A DNA stretch of 64,000 bases from Spiroplasma endosymbiont of Nebria brevicollis (GCF_964030895.1 NZ_OZ034986.1:806001-870000), one strand, 5' to 3'. Counted from the first letter of the stretch, positions 1 through 11,080 are shown. The notes: generated by a model not told the origin, from the letters alone. Program-made: numbers and translations.

Positions 1-85
1 TACTTATTGAAATTGTATAAGGAGAATGTGTAAATTCTCTTCATCATAGCCAATCATCTGAATTATTACGATTTAAAAAATACAT
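1..85 (-). CDS. Start of an unknown phage gene, cut by the window edge
   Basis: ATG at 83-85, preceded on the minus strand by an AGGAAG ribosome-binding site, opens 28 codons that begin MYFLNRNNSDDW and run off the window. It follows the large tail-protein gene by about 46 nt. The right prophage copy has a different gene at this place (56720-57028), so the two copies part company here. The function cannot be judged from 28 residues. Confidence 0.5.
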
Positions 86-131
86 ATTTTAATCACTTCC
101 TAAAATTTAATTATATTTTAATTCTAACAAA

Positions 132-3083
132 TTATCTTGCGTTTAAAACTATTTTATATACATTTGATTTTATATTGTTCATAAATCTATATGCTGAACT
201 TTTATCTTGGTCTCTTGGAGTATGATTTTTAAACTCTATTTTTGATAAATTAGCTTCTAAATAAAAAGTTCAATTTAAATTATTATTATTTATTATACTT
301 AAATTTATGGGATAATAACTATTAATTTTTTGTTCATAAAAATAAGATGAACCGATAGGTTGAGTATATTCTATTTTTAAATTAAATTCAGTTTCAACTA
401 ATTTATAATATTTTCAATTATTATTAGAATTAAAATAAACTATTGCTAAATTATCTACATAATTATATGGTATTACATAAAAATCTACATTATAAAAGGA
501 TTGTGGATAATCACCATTATTAAGATTTAAATCTTTTAAATCAATTGATAAAAATGTATCTTCTTCTTTTGCAGGATGAAAACTTTCACTATTAATATTT
601 ATTTTAGTTGAGCCACTATCAGCATTTTTTGAATTATGTGTTGTTTCAATATCATAATTATAATATATAGTTATACTTTTATAATATCTTTGTAAATCAT
701 TAAAAGTATTAATTAATAATGTTGGGTCTAAATAATCTTTTAAATTAATATCCTTAGATGTATTTATTGTTTTATTATTATTTAATCATTCTTTAGTATT
801 ATCTTCTGCATTTTCTGTTATTAACATTACATCATTTGCTGTCATTTCTATTTTTAAATCAGGTATTATAATTATTGATTTTGCTATGTTTTGTGGACTT
901 GGTGGTAATATGTTTGCTGGATAACTAAAAGTTATTTCTTCACTTTCTTCATATTCATCATGATTTAATTTATATAAAGTAGTTCAATTAAAAGCATTAT
1001 TAGTTAAAGCACCTTTATTTTTATATCTAAATTGAGCAACTGAAAGTTCATTATAATCTCCTTGATAAGTAAATGGATTATCACTATAAAATGTATGTCT
1101 TTCTTCTCCTTGATGTAATGATTGAGTTACAATTGTATCAATAATATAAGCATAATTAGAACCATCACTAACACCATTACTTGTTGGATTTCATTGACAA
1201 TCTTTATCTAAATTAGTTAATGGACTTGCTATATCTAAAAATTCTGTATCTTCTGCTAAAATATAAACTTTATTATTTTTCTTTTGTGATAAATCAACTG
1301 TACTAATTTGTTCTTTAGTGGTTAATTTATGACCAGTAGTAGGGTCTCATGGATATACTGATATTCTATCTGTAAGTTTCATAGTCATAGCAGTTGTAGA
1401 AACATTAGCACCTAATAATTTACCAATAGCAAAATCATTATCATTAGTAAATGCATTTAATGGAATTAAACCACCATTACCAATAATATTTTCTAAATTA
1501 TTTGTAAAAAATGCTGACATAAAACCATTAAAATATAACATTTTTTTATATTGTTGATTATTTTGATTAATAATAAAACCAATTGGAATACCTAAACTTA
1601 AAACATTTAATAATTTACCAATTAATGGTATATCACTTAAAGCAAAAGGTAATCATTGTACACTATCATAAGGCATTTGTATTAAACTACTAAATACTAC
1701 TGAATTAAAATTTAATATAGCACTCATATATTTTTGACTTATTTTTGAATAATCTACAGTTGGTGAACCAATAATTAAATTAGTATCTGGGTCTTTATAT
1801 TTAAAATTACTAGACATATCTACATTATAATTACCAGAGATATTATTAATATTTCATTCACTATCTCAAAAGAATTTAGCTTCTCCAATTGCTGTACCAT
1901 TACTATTAGTTGCTTTTGTTTTATCAAATGCTAACATACCTTTAAAATCTTTTGTAACAAATAAATTTGCTTGTAAATTTAAACTAGTTGATAATCATTC
2001 TTTTCAATTTTTAAAATTAAGATATCCAGTAGGTTTTACATCCATTAAATTATAAAATGTAGTTTCTGGATGACTATTAGTAGTTATTTTATCATTAATA
2101 CCTGCTAATAAACCACCATTATTTTTAACTGATGTACTTGAATGGTCATTATTACCAGCAATAAATAATCTTCTTGAAGCAAATACTTTTTGTTCAAATA
2201 TTTCATTATTATTAATTTTATTAGGTGCTTGACCTTGTATTATAGGTCTACCATAATAATAACAACTAGATAATAATTCTAAACCATAAGATTGTCTATG
2301 ACTATATCTAACTCCAATATCACGCATTAAAGTACGATTTAACGTTACTAAACTATTTTGAATAGTAGGGAAAGCATAACCACTACCTGGACTTGCATAT
2401 TGTACATAATCAAGCGTATTTTGACCACTTGCTACTGCTCTATCATTAACTGAACTAAAAGTTAATACTTGCATACTAAATTCACCATTATAAGGACTAT
2501 AATAATTAGTTACATTTGAAATATATAATAATTGTCTATCTTGATTTTTACCAGTATTACCACCAATATTTTCATTTTTATCATTAAATACACAAAAAAA
2601 TTGTAAATAATCATCTACTGTAATTTGTTCTTCAAACATAACTAATATATATTGTCTTGTTGTAGAAATTGTTTTAAATAATTGATTATTAGGTAAACCA
2701 CCAAAATCTACACCACTTGTATCATCAATTAAATAAGCATTTCAATAATCACCAATTTTATATTGTTTAGTATAATATTGGTCTTGTCCAGTAGTTTTAT
2801 GAGTAGTTGGGTCTGTTATACCTTTATTTTTTTGATAGATTTTAGTACTATTTTTTCAAATACATACAACTGGAGTATTACCAGAAAGTATTAATTCATA
2901 TTGACCAAAATCACTAATTTTACTATTAATAGGTTTATAACCAGTTTCAGTTAAAGGTATTGCTCCATTATTAATTATAAATGGAAATATTTTTCAATGA
3001 CTTAAACGTTTAATTATTGCTTGTTGTCTCTTTAGATTTAGATGTGCGTGTTTCATTAATTGAATTCGTTGATGATTGCTCAT
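132..3083 (-). CDS. Large phage tail protein, left copy (983 aa, knob-like)
   Basis: Counterpart of 53687-56656. Residues 1 to about 735 are nearly identical to the right copy, with single changes such as NKINNNE for NQINNNE and TNDNDF for TNDNAF. The last 250 residues are mostly different, sharing patches such as KDYLDPTLLINTFNDL. The start ATG lies inside the end of the portal gene (74-nt overlap), as in the right copy; the stop is TAA at 132-134. Read with UGA as Trp the frame is open throughout. The inferred role is a tail tube or knob protein; the variable end is a candidate receptor-binding part. The family was not recognised with certainty. Confidence 0.75.
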
Positions 3084-4365
3084 TTTCACTATCTCCTAAT
3101 TCTTTATTTAATTTTTTATTTTCTGTAATAATATTTTCAAATTTATTTTCTGCCATAAGTTGGTCAATATTATCATATTCACCAATTGCTTCACTTACTG
3201 TCATAGTACCATTATTTAATCTTGAATTAATAATTTGGTCTTGTACTATTTGGTCAGTCATTGCTATAGGTATAAATTTAAATGAATAAGGTCTTTCACC
3301 AATACCATTTCATAAATTTTCACTAATAAGAAGTAAATCAAATATACGATAAAAATAAGCACTATAAAATGCTATTTTAATTTCTGTTGTTTCCATATCA
3401 AATTTATTATTAAACATACTTTGTGTTTTATTAGTATAAACATCATTACCATGTTCATCATAATCATAACCAGAACCATTAAATATTGCTTTAGCAGTAC
3501 CATTATAATCTAATCAATATTCACTAAATTTTGGGTCACCTTGTATAATTTGCATACTACCATTACCATTTTTATCATATCCAGCACTACCAACATTAAC
3601 TATCATATCTTTTTTAGGATTTTCAATAATATTACCATTTTCTTGCATTTCTTTAACTGTTTCATTATCTAATACAGCAAATAAAGTAGTAACATTAAAT
3701 TCTCTTTCTAATCTTTTTTTCTTAATAACTTGATTTAAATCTCATATTAAATCTCATACTGCTGTACAATCTGGATATGCATTTAAAGTAGTTGTATTAC
3801 CATATAAATTAATAATTGGTAAATTAGTTATTTCAAAAATAGGAATATAATTAAATGGATTTTTAATTTCATAAGTATTTAATGGTGTTATATTTGGTTT
3901 TAATTTAGTTCTTGTAGAACCTAAAATAATATCTTTATTATTATCTTTATATGTTTCATATTTAACTTTTCCATTTTGTATTGTTACTCAAGTTAAAGTA
4001 GCACTATCTGCTTGTTCATTAATAAAATAAAATTCTGCTGATTGTTCTTGTTCATTATATTTAGCAACTCTACCACAAAAACTATTAGGTAATATTTTAA
4101 GGGATTTACTATTATCTTCATTAACTATAATCATAATAAATACTTTACCCATTAGTGAATTTTGTAAACCAAATTTATAAAATTTTTCTAATCATTTATC
4201 TTTTAAATTCATTTCATTAAGATAATCTAATATTTCTTTTTTACTTGAATTAAATAAAAATCCTTTACCTAATCATAATTTAGTTGATTTTTGAGCAATA
4301 ATCATTGGTATATCAATATATCAATCTTTTTTATCACAACTTAAATATTCCATTGTATTTATCAT
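3010..4365 (-). CDS. Phage portal protein, left copy (451 aa)
   Basis: Counterpart of 52405-53760 and of the same length. The two copies differ at a few residues near the acidic, Asn/Ser-rich C-terminus (for example NKFENIITENKK here, NKLENIIIENKK there). It begins 1 nt after the terminase stop codon. Position directly after the large terminase, size and overall make-up indicate the portal, the dodecameric ring through which DNA enters the capsid. No short diagnostic motif supports the call, so it rests on context and general resemblance. Confidence 0.7.
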
Positions 4366-4366
4366 A

Positions 4367-5839
4367 TTAATCACCACCAAAATTATTTTTATTAATTAAT
4401 AATTTATTATTAATACCATTAATTAATCATTTCATTTCATGCATTAATGCATACATATCACTATCTCAAGTATCATCATGTAAATCTAACATTTTCGGAC
4501 TATTATTATTAGTATCTAATTTCTTTTTATCTAATCATTGCATTAAACTATATTGTCTTTTAGTTTCTGGACATCTTTCTCAATTAAAACTAATAATATT
4601 TTTAAGCATACAAATTGTTGTAAAATCAATTCTATCATTTAAATATAAAATTGATTTATCTACTGCTATAAATTTTAATCATGTTATATTACGTTTTTTA
4701 ACTCAACTTTTTAAAACATCAATAAATACTAACCCACCATTACCATAATCAACATAACAAGTAAAACCAAATAACATTGCTATATAACGTTTACTTTCAT
4801 TAATATAATAATTAATAATATCATTTGCTAAAGTATCAGTATCTTTATATTGCATAGTAACATTACTATGATAAAATTCACTTTCTTTATGTGCTCTTCT
4901 ACCATTATCATTTTCACCAATAAATCATAATGAAGCAGATGTAGGATGACCACTTGGACTTGTTGCCATACCTATATCTAAACCCCCAGTTAATCTTTGT
5001 ACTTGAAAATCTAATTTAGTATTAACTTTATCTAAATATCTAGCAAAAATAGCACCTTGTAAAATACTTGGTACACCATAATATCAACTTTGTGCTTTAA
5101 TTGGATCTAATACTTTTAATTCTTCTAAATCATTAATCATATCTAATGTAAGATTATGAGCATTTACTTTTCAATTACTATAATGAAATAATTTAAAAAT
5201 ATTATTATCAAATATTGATTTAATTTGTTCATTTTTTTCTTTCATTATTTCTAAATTAAAAGGTACAATTTTATTCATATATTCAATATAATATTGATAA
5301 ATATTATCTGGATTACAACTTTTTATTTTTATTCTTTTTTTAGCATTACCTAATGCAAATGTTATTGCTTGAAATTCTTGTTGACTAAATTCATTTGCTT
5401 CTTCACATCATTCAATTGCTAAATCAAAACCTTTTATTTCACTACGAGAAAGACCTTTTAAAGGTATTCTATCATTTGAATTACTATATACACCCATTAC
5501 CCTAATAAATGATTTAAAACCTTTAAAACGAAAGTCTGCTTGCTTATTAGGGTATTTTAAAGTAAAGTCTTTATAATCATTCAATCCAATTATTATTAAA
5601 GCATTATATATTTCTTTTACTAAATCATTAATATCTTTATTTAATTTTCTAAATGCATAAATAGCAATTGATTTTTGTACTTTAATTGATATAACTATTA
5701 ATATTGCTAATTCTTCTGCTATACTATATGTTTTACTAGAATATCTACTACCACTAAGATTATATTCACTATGAGTAAAATCACTTTTATTTAATAATCA
5801 ATAACTAATTTCATTTAAGTATGTAAATTCTTTATTCAT
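4367..5839 (-). CDS. Phage terminase large subunit, left copy (490 aa)
   Basis: Counterpart of 50931-52403. Packaging ATPase and nuclease: an N-terminal Walker-A-like GSRYSSKT near residues 30-37, a Walker B with paired Glu (IEWCEEA), then a C-terminal RNase-H-type nuclease part starting at GGLDIGMA. It follows a small Cys-rich gene by 4 nt and precedes the portal gene by 1 nt, the usual terminase-portal order. The right copy is described in more detail. Confidence 0.88.
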
Positions 5840-5843
5840 AATA

Positions 5844-6020
5844 TTACTCCTTATTTTTATAATATTCTTTAATTTCTTTTACTTTATTATTAAAATCTAA
5901 TTGATGTTTTTTACACATTTTAAAAAATTGAACAGAAGTATTTTCTAAATCTGTAGATTGTAATTTAATTAATACTTTACTATTACAATCTTTACAAATA
6001 CATTTTAATTTAGTTTTCAT
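5844..6020 (-). CDS. Small four-cysteine protein, left copy (58 aa)
   Basis: Counterpart of 50750-50926. Begins MKTKLKCICKDC. Cys-X-Cys-X2-Cys near the N-terminus and a later Cys before KKHQ could bind zinc. It sits between a 34-aa membrane peptide gene and the terminase gene. Proteins at this place in other phages are sometimes HNH nucleases or small terminases, but no HNH motif is visible here; the function is unknown. Confidence 0.7.
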   Translation of the reverse strand: MKTKLKCICKDCNSKVLIKLQSTDLENTSVQFFKMCKKHQLDFNNKVKEIKEYYKNKE

Positions 6021-6021
6021 T

Positions 6022-6126
6022 TTATTTTTTCCTTACTAAATCAAGTAATAAAACAATAAAACAACCTAAATTTATTAATGCTATTATTGTAGAATTTATA
6101 ATTATTAATATTTCTCATCAAACCAT
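6022..6126 (-). CDS. 34-aa single-span membrane peptide, left copy
   Basis: Counterpart of 50644-50748. Begins MVWWEILIIINSTIIA and is almost wholly hydrophobic, ending in a basic RKK. Its start overlaps the stop of the RuvC-like gene (TAATG). It could be a holin-like or membrane-stress peptide; nothing more can be said from sequence. Confidence 0.55.
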
Positions 6127-6635
6127 TATTTCACTTCCTTATTTAAATAATATCAACCAATTAATAAACTTTCTGCTTGGTCATGGTCTTTAATTTTAAT
6201 ATTTCAATTATGGTTCTTAATCATGAATTGAGAAAGTTCAATTGATAATTCTTTAGTTCAAGGTTTATAATTTCAATTATATTTAATTTCATCTAAACTT
6301 TGATATCATTTTCTTCATTCACTTGAACTTATTAACATATCTTTTGTTAATAATTTATTAAATTGACTTGATATAAAACCACGTAAATGGTCTAAAGTTT
6401 CTTTACCACGACCAAATTTTGGATTAAAAATACCACGTTCAATTACTAAATATAAATTATCTTTATTTATACATTCATCATAACTATTAATTTCATCAAT
6501 TATAAAAGTATTAAATTCAATTTCAGTATTTTTTTTAAAACTATAACTTTTTATTCATATTGGTTTTTTATTTTCTCATAATGTAAATCCAGTATTTTTA
6601 ATACTTGGGTCTACTGAAAGTAAATAATTATTCAT
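6126..6635 (-). CDS. RuvC-like Holliday junction resolvase, left copy (169 aa)
   Basis: Counterpart of 50135-50644. The RNase-H-fold acidic residues can be picked out: Asp in SVDPSIKNTG near residue 9, Glu in VIERGIF near residue 65, and Asp pair in DHDQAESLL near residue 150. It overlaps the recT gene by 8 nt. In phages of Gram-positive bacteria such proteins resolve branched DNA before packaging. Confidence 0.8.
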
Positions 6636-7425
6636 TACTAAATACCATATTATCTAAATTATCAATATTATTTTGTATTTGTTCATAATTAATATTTATT
6701 TCTTCTTTTGATTCTTCCATTACTTTTAATTTAATTTCTTTATTATCATTATTTGGATTATCAACATACATTATATTTTCATTATCTAATACTATTGCTT
6801 GGTCAATTTGCATTGCTCTATCAATAATATTTTGATTTTCTAATTTAATACTAGGGTCTTTATTAATATCTCTAATAATTGCTTTAATAACTGTTTTAAG
6901 TGCCATAGCATTAAAACTAGTAGTTCATGGACTATTACCATTTGCTTTACTATATTTTTTTCTATGTTCTTCACATTCTTGTTTAGTCATACCTTTAATA
7001 AAAGTAATTATTTTACCTAAATAATTTTTAATAGAAATCATACCATAATAACCAATAATTATTTTATTTTCAAATATTTTACTAGGGTCTAATTCTCAAC
7101 GTTTAGTTTCTTTATTAAAAATATGTTTATCAGTAATAATTTCTCTTTGAAAATCAATTACACAATTTGAACGTTGTAATAAAGTTAAAAAACCATCTTC
7201 TTGTATTTGTACTTGTAATTCATTATTATAAGGTATTAATGCTATTTCTTTTTTAATTGGATTATTACTTAAATCTAATTCAAATATAGTTGCTAAAGTA
7301 TTAATAACTGATTGTGGATTTAATGTTGATAATTTTTTATCATTTAATTTTGTTAATTCATAATAGTTAGTAAATTGTTGTATTTTTGATTTATCTATAT
7401 TTTTAGGTAAAGTTAAATTTGCCAT
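6628..7425 (-). CDS. RecT-family single-strand annealing protein, left copy (265 aa)
   Basis: Counterpart of 49345-50142. Differs from the right copy at a few residues (MANLTLP for MANLILP, ETKRW for ETQRW, LDNEN for LENEN). The start overlaps the stop of the exonuclease gene (TAATG). It anneals complementary single strands in phage recombination together with the exonuclease upstream. Confidence 0.85.
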
Positions 7426-8066
7426 TAGTGATTTTCCTTTCAAAGTGCAATTGCCATTTCTCATTCATATACTAATTCATCTGTTATTTCTACTAATATT
7501 TTTTCTACTTTATCTTTTTGAATTCAATAAATATAATGTATATTTGATAAATTAAAACCATTATTTTTTAATATTCAATAATAAGCAGTTAATTGTAATA
7601 TTGATTTTTCTTTATTTTCTTTATACATATTTGATAATGTTTTAAAATCAATTATTGTATATAAATTATTTTCTTTATAAATTAAATCTGGTGTTCCAGC
7701 AATAATATCATAAGTAAATACTTGTTCACATATATATTTAGTATTTACTTTAAATTCTTGTAAATTATTTAATAAATTTTCACAATATTGTAAATAATTT
7801 TTATTAAATAAATGTTGAATATTATTTAATAATTTATCTTTTATATTATTAATATTTATATTTTTAAAATATAATTCTGCTACTTTATGAACAGTTTCTC
7901 CTCTTAATCTAGCATTTTCTAATCTATCAAAAGGTATATTTTCATAAGGATTTTTATCTTCATATAAATAATATTGAATAATTTTTGAAACTGAGATTTT
8001 TTCTTGATTATTTAAAAAATATTGATGTGTATCTTTTTTAAAAATTAAATTATTTTTTAATTGCAT
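7425..8066 (-). CDS. PD-(D/E)XK exonuclease, left copy (213 aa)
   Basis: Counterpart of 48704-49345, with two substitutions noticed (NNQEK for NKQEK, YEDKN for YENKN). The nuclease core is GTPDLIY followed about a dozen residues later by IIDFKT. It is the probable partner of RecT. Its start lies 16 nt inside the ribbon-helix-helix gene. Confidence 0.85.
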
Positions 8067-8211
8067 TTTTAATTAAACTCCTTAGAAAAGCATTAATTGT
8101 AATATGATTTTCTAAGCAATATTTTTTAAATTCATAATATTCATCTATAGTTAATCTAACAATCATTTGTTTATTTAATAAATCTTCTTTATTTTTCTTA
8201 TGTGCTGACAT
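8050..8211 (-). CDS. Ribbon-helix-helix DNA-binding protein, left copy (53 aa)
   Basis: Counterpart of 48559-48720. The segment MIVRLTIDEYYEFKKYC followed by a helix and INAFLRSLIKNAI matches the beta-strand, helix, helix pattern of small repressors. It starts at the stop codon of the 62-aa gene and overlaps the exonuclease gene. It may autoregulate the recombination operon. Confidence 0.6.
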   Translation of the reverse strand: MSAHKKNKEDLLNKQMIVRLTIDEYYEFKKYCLENHITINAFLRSLIKNAIKK

Positions 8212-8399
8212 TAAAATTCAACTCCTTTAATATCTAATTCCATTACTAATATTTCATAATGTTCAATATAAGCATTTTCTAATATATGATGTTTATAATT
8301 TTTATGAAAATTAATAGCATTTTCAATTGTAGAAAATATTTTTTGTTTTCTTTTATTAGTATAATTTACTTTATATTTTAATAAATAATTATATTGCAT
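8211..8399 (-). CDS. 62-aa phage protein, left copy
   Basis: Identical to the protein at 48371-48559. Begins MQYNYLLKYKVNYTNKRKQK; mixed basic and aromatic, no membrane span. Function not recognised. Good ribosome-binding site (AAAGGAG) upstream and tight spacing support it being a real gene. Confidence 0.7.
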   Translation of the reverse strand: MQYNYLLKYKVNYTNKRKQKIFSTIENAINFHKNYKHHILENAYIEHYEILVMELDIKGVEF

Positions 8400-8413
8400 A
8401 TTATTTTTCTCCT

Positions 8414-8620
8414 TTAACCTTTAATAATTTTTTTATAATGAATAATTACTTGTTCTAATTTATTTATTTTTTCATATGAAAAATAATCTTTCATAATTTT
8501 TAAATCACCATCATTATCAATTTCAAATTCTAATTCTTCATATTTACTATTAAATTCTTCTTGTAATTCTTCAAATTTATCTATTAATTTTCTTGCATTT
8601 TGTAATTCTAATTGATTCAT
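8414..8620 (-). CDS. 68-aa acidic coiled-coil-like phage protein, left copy
   Basis: Identical to the protein at 48150-48356. It is highly charged and helical (for example KFEELQEEFNSKYEEL), fitting a short coiled coil. AAAGGAGAAA ribosome-binding site upstream. Function unknown. Confidence 0.7.
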   Translation of the reverse strand: MNQLELQNARKLIDKFEELQEEFNSKYEELEFEIDNDGDLKIMKDYFSYEKINKLEQVIIHYKKIIKG

Positions 8621-8633
8621 TATCTTTTCTCCT

Positions 8634-8807
8634 TTAAAAATTTTCTAATTGTAATTCATTAATATAATAGTTATATAAACTATCATAGTTATCACTTGTT
8701 AAATATATATCTTCTTCAATCATATTATTAATACATTTATTACAATAATAAGAATTATCTATTTCACTAATTCAAATATATTTTTTATTATGTAATTTAC
8801 ATTTCAT
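8634..8807 (-). CDS. 57-aa zinc-ribbon-like phage protein, left copy
   Basis: Counterpart of 47963-48136. Begins MKCKLHNKKYIW; Cys and His near the start plus CNKC form a possible zinc site. Start overlaps the preceding Cys-rich gene by 11 nt. Function unknown. Confidence 0.65.
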
Positions 8808-8952
8808 TATTTTTACCTATTAATTTATAAAAACAGTTATTACATGTTCTATTATTTATAGATGATTGTTTATGACAAATATCACAACTATGAGTAATAA
8901 TATTATTTAAATAAGTTTTTTTATATTCAATATTTTCTTTTCATAAATACAT
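8797..8952 (-). CDS. 51-aa Cys-rich phage protein, left copy (longer N-terminus)
   Basis: Shares its last 35 or so residues (CDICHKQSS ... CNNCFYKL) with the 39-aa protein at 47854-47973, but starts with MYLWKENIEYKKTYLN instead of MLNWN. The extra 36 nt explain the change in coordinate offset between prophage copies. CxxC...CxxC suggests a zinc knuckle. Confidence 0.65.
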
Positions 8953-8969
8953 ATATATTAATTCCTTTC

Positions 8970-9458
8970 TTAATATTTTAAATAAAATATTTTATTATTA
9001 TGAGTTACTAAATCTTTTAATGATGTTACTATATAATTTATTACTAAATCATTATGATTATATGGATTATTTATTTTAAAACTTTTTCTATCTTTTTCTC
9101 AGGTAATATTATATTTAAAACATTCTTCATTTTTTATTTGTCCAATATAATAACCATTATATTTTTTATAAAATTCAAAAGTAATTAATTTTTCAATAAT
9201 TTTATTATTTATTATTGGTTTTTCTTTTAAATCTTCAATTTGAATATATTGTTTTAATAATTCTTTTAATTGCACACCATTTAATTCTTTTTTTATATTA
9301 TCTTTAAAAACTCAATATATTCGTGTTTCATCAATATTAAAAGAATTTTTTTTAATAAAACATTTAGAAATTGATATTTTATATTCTCCAAATTCAATTA
9401 TTATTGCACCATTATCAGTTTCTTTAATAATTTGCTCTTGTGAAAATTCTATTATCAT
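8970..9458 (-). CDS. First gene of the prophage-1 early operon, left copy (162 aa)
   Basis: Counterpart of 47348-47836. Begins MIIEFSQEQIIKETDNGA. Central segment KKELNGVQLKELLKQYI is also present in the decayed prophage 2 (36103-36252). Not recognised as a known family. It starts the early gene run, about 23 nt after the hairpin at 9481-9511, so it may be a regulatory or early-takeover protein. Confidence 0.7.
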
Positions 9459-9480
9459 TTTAAAAACCTTTCTTTTTATT

Positions 9481-9511
9481 CAGCACTGCTACTTTTAGTA
9501 AGCAGTTGCTG
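9481..9511 (+). terminator. Hairpin followed by T-run, facing away from the early operon (left copy)
   Basis: CAGCACTGCTACTTTTAGTAAGCAGTTGCTG folds into a long stem with an AAA/TTT loop and is followed on the plus strand by a T-rich run, so it reads as a terminator for plus-strand transcription. The same element is at 47295-47325 and, with base-pair-preserving changes, at 35955-35985. Confidence 0.65.
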
Positions 9512-9547
9512 TTTTTTTATTTTCTTTTTTAAAAAAATCTTATAAAT

Positions 9548-9578
9548 AGGCTCTTTATCACCTACAGTGATAAAGCCT
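9548..9578. promoter_or_regulatory. Second leader hairpin (left copy)
   Basis: AGGCTCTTTATCAC and GTGATAAAGCCT form a stem with a two-base bulge around a CTACA loop. It lies upstream of the early operon in both prophage copies (right: 47228-47258). Could be an attenuator or operator; no direct evidence for either. Confidence 0.45.
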
Positions 9579-9951
9579 AAAAAAAAATAAATATATATAT
9601 ACTAATTATTTAATTTATGTTAATATATAATTGATAAGGTATGTATTTATATATAACCCCCTTTATGTGTAATAATTTAAAAATAATTAAAGAACAGGGT
9701 TTATGGTTATTACATAATCTTGAAAAATTCTTTACTAACTCAATATAGAGACTTCAATTAATAGACAAATACATACAATAACAATTCAATAAAAATTAAT
9801 AAATTACTCTTTTATACTCATGTAGTAGTATTTACATAAAGTACTCACAATTTAACTAACTACGAGAGTTTATTTAATTTAACAATTAAAAATGAGAGTA
9901 TTATCTCTCATTTATATTTTTATTAAATCTATACCTATTTTTTATACGGCC
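9579..9951. other. Non-coding leader of prophage 1, left copy
   Basis: No gene is visible in this stretch. It is the mirror image of 46854-47227 and carries TATATATATA, a run of C with palindromic flanks, a TACTCATGTA/TACATAAAGTA imperfect palindrome near 9815-9845, and the GAGAG...CTCTC hairpin near 9890-9913. It ends at the sequence CGGCC, the prophage border. Confidence 0.6.
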
Positions 9952-10560
9952 TTTACGCAAACTAATTACTTAGTTATTATTTATTTGTTTTTCTGTTTGA
10001 AAATAGATTTAAACCTCATTCTAAACCACGTTTTTATACTTTATTAAGTATTACCGTTTATATTGCTATTACTATGTTAGTGTTCTGGGGAGGGATTGCT
10101 ACTAAATCACAAGAACGTAGTAAATTTGGAACTGGTATTTATCCTTGATTTAAAACTGTAATTTTACATTTCTTTATGCCTGTAATTATGATTATCAATT
10201 TTGTCTTTGCTTGTGGTGAAGAATTTTATAGTTTAAAAGAACATCATAGATTATACTTATGATTTATTTGTTTTTATCCTTTTTTTTATTTAATTGTTGT
10301 GGTGGTACGTGGGGTATTACGTACTCAACAAGGAGAATTAGATGCTACAAGATATCCTTATTTTTTCTTAGACTACCAAACTAATGGTGTTGGGCTTTTA
10401 GTGTTTGCTATTGTTGGGATTTTTCTAATTACTATTATTTTACAATATTTTTATTTATGAATTAATAATATTAGATATAAAAAAATATCCAGTCGATGAT
10501 TCAACCATTAAAGAATTTTATGTTCCTAAAGTAAACTACCCTTATGGTACTAAATTATAA
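9952..10560 (+). pseudogene. Pr6Pr-type membrane protein, N-terminus cut off by prophage 1
   Basis: Starting directly at the prophage border, the DNA encodes FTQTNYLVIIYLFF, then after a shift in a T-run LFENRFKPHSKPRFY, several membrane spans, and the YPYFFLDYQTNGVG motif. Multi-span proteins of this type (Pr6Pr family) have a Y-F-T-x-x-S/T-N motif in the first loop and YPY(P/F)FLD before the last span; both are present in order. A second frameshift lies in the A-run near 10478-10490, after which the tail reads YPVDDSTIKEFYVPKVNYPYG. The start codon and first span are missing and should lie beyond the other end of the prophage. The gene is therefore broken by insertion, by frameshifts, or both. 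Confidence 0.7.
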
Positions 10561-10609
10561 GTTAATAGAAAGCTACTAATACATATTTTATTAAAGTTAT
10601 GTATTTTTA

Positions 10610-11080
10610 CTATTGATTAACTGTTTCTACTGTTGTTTGTTGAGTACTGTATTTACCCATAATTAGTAATACACCTGAAGCGATATTAAGACCAAGGAAA
10701 ATAATGTTAAATCCACTCATTCAATTAAAATTTCCAAAACACACAGTTTTTAAGTATAATCCCGATATTCCTAATGTTAGGCTTCCAACTACTAACCCAT
10801 CTTTAGCCCTACCTTTTAATACGTTATTACACATAATAATTAAAGTAATACAGCTTCCTAGTTTAATTAGTAAGCCAATTACAAGAATAGCAATTATGCT
10901 TGTTGATGCAGTTTGAACAACAGTACCAACATTTTTAGTCATCATCGCGACAATCGCAGCGCTATCAGCAATTAAAATAATAAAAAAAAGGGCACAGAAT
11001 ATAATACTAACAATGTTAGTAATAAATCCAATCATAGCACCTACTTTTAATTTTCGATCAAGAGTTTTTGTTTCATTCAT
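10610..11080 (-). CDS. Membrane protein with four predicted spans (156 aa)
   Basis: Begins MNETKTLDRKLKVGAMIGF. Hydrophobic stretches near residues 13-38, 42-52 to 62-83, 96-111 and 122-140 fit four spans in the membrane. A UGA tryptophan in FNWMSGFN joins the last span to the rest; the end is VETVNQ. GGAG lies upstream of the ATG but at a wide 12-13 nt spacing, so the start is probable rather than certain. Not recognised as a characterised family. It stands alone between the broken Pr6Pr gene and der. Confidence 0.7.

Larger units (their letters stand above)
880..9951 (-). repeat. Left copy of the 9-kb inverted prophage repeat
   Basis: Reverse complement of 46854-55890, with the same gene order and only scattered substitutions. 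Coordinates of the two copies add to 56770 from about 880 to 8800. Further out they add to 56806, because of a 36-nt difference in a small Cys-rich gene, and to 56805 at the outer edge. Similarity stops sharply at 9951, where the chromosomal Pr6Pr-type gene starts, and fades at about 880 inside the large tail-protein gene. Confidence 0.95.

Noticed and set aside
1347-1541. Short minus-strand frames (64 and 211 aa) at 1347-1541 and 2004-2639 as separate genes
   Set aside because: They are pieces of the single 983-aa gene cut only where UGA tryptophan codons occur.
3017-3289. 90-aa plus-strand frame opposite the portal and tail-protein junction (mirror at 53481-53753)
   Set aside because: It is antisense to two overlapping, conserved phage genes, without a ribosome-binding site; its conservation follows from theirs.
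9600-9660. CRISPR-like or tandem repeats in the TATATATA leader
   Set aside because: Only simple AT runs; no spaced repeat units.
10704-10916. 70-aa plus-strand frame at 10704-10916
   Set aside because: It is antisense to the 156-aa four-span membrane protein, whose hydrophobic pattern and start site are better.
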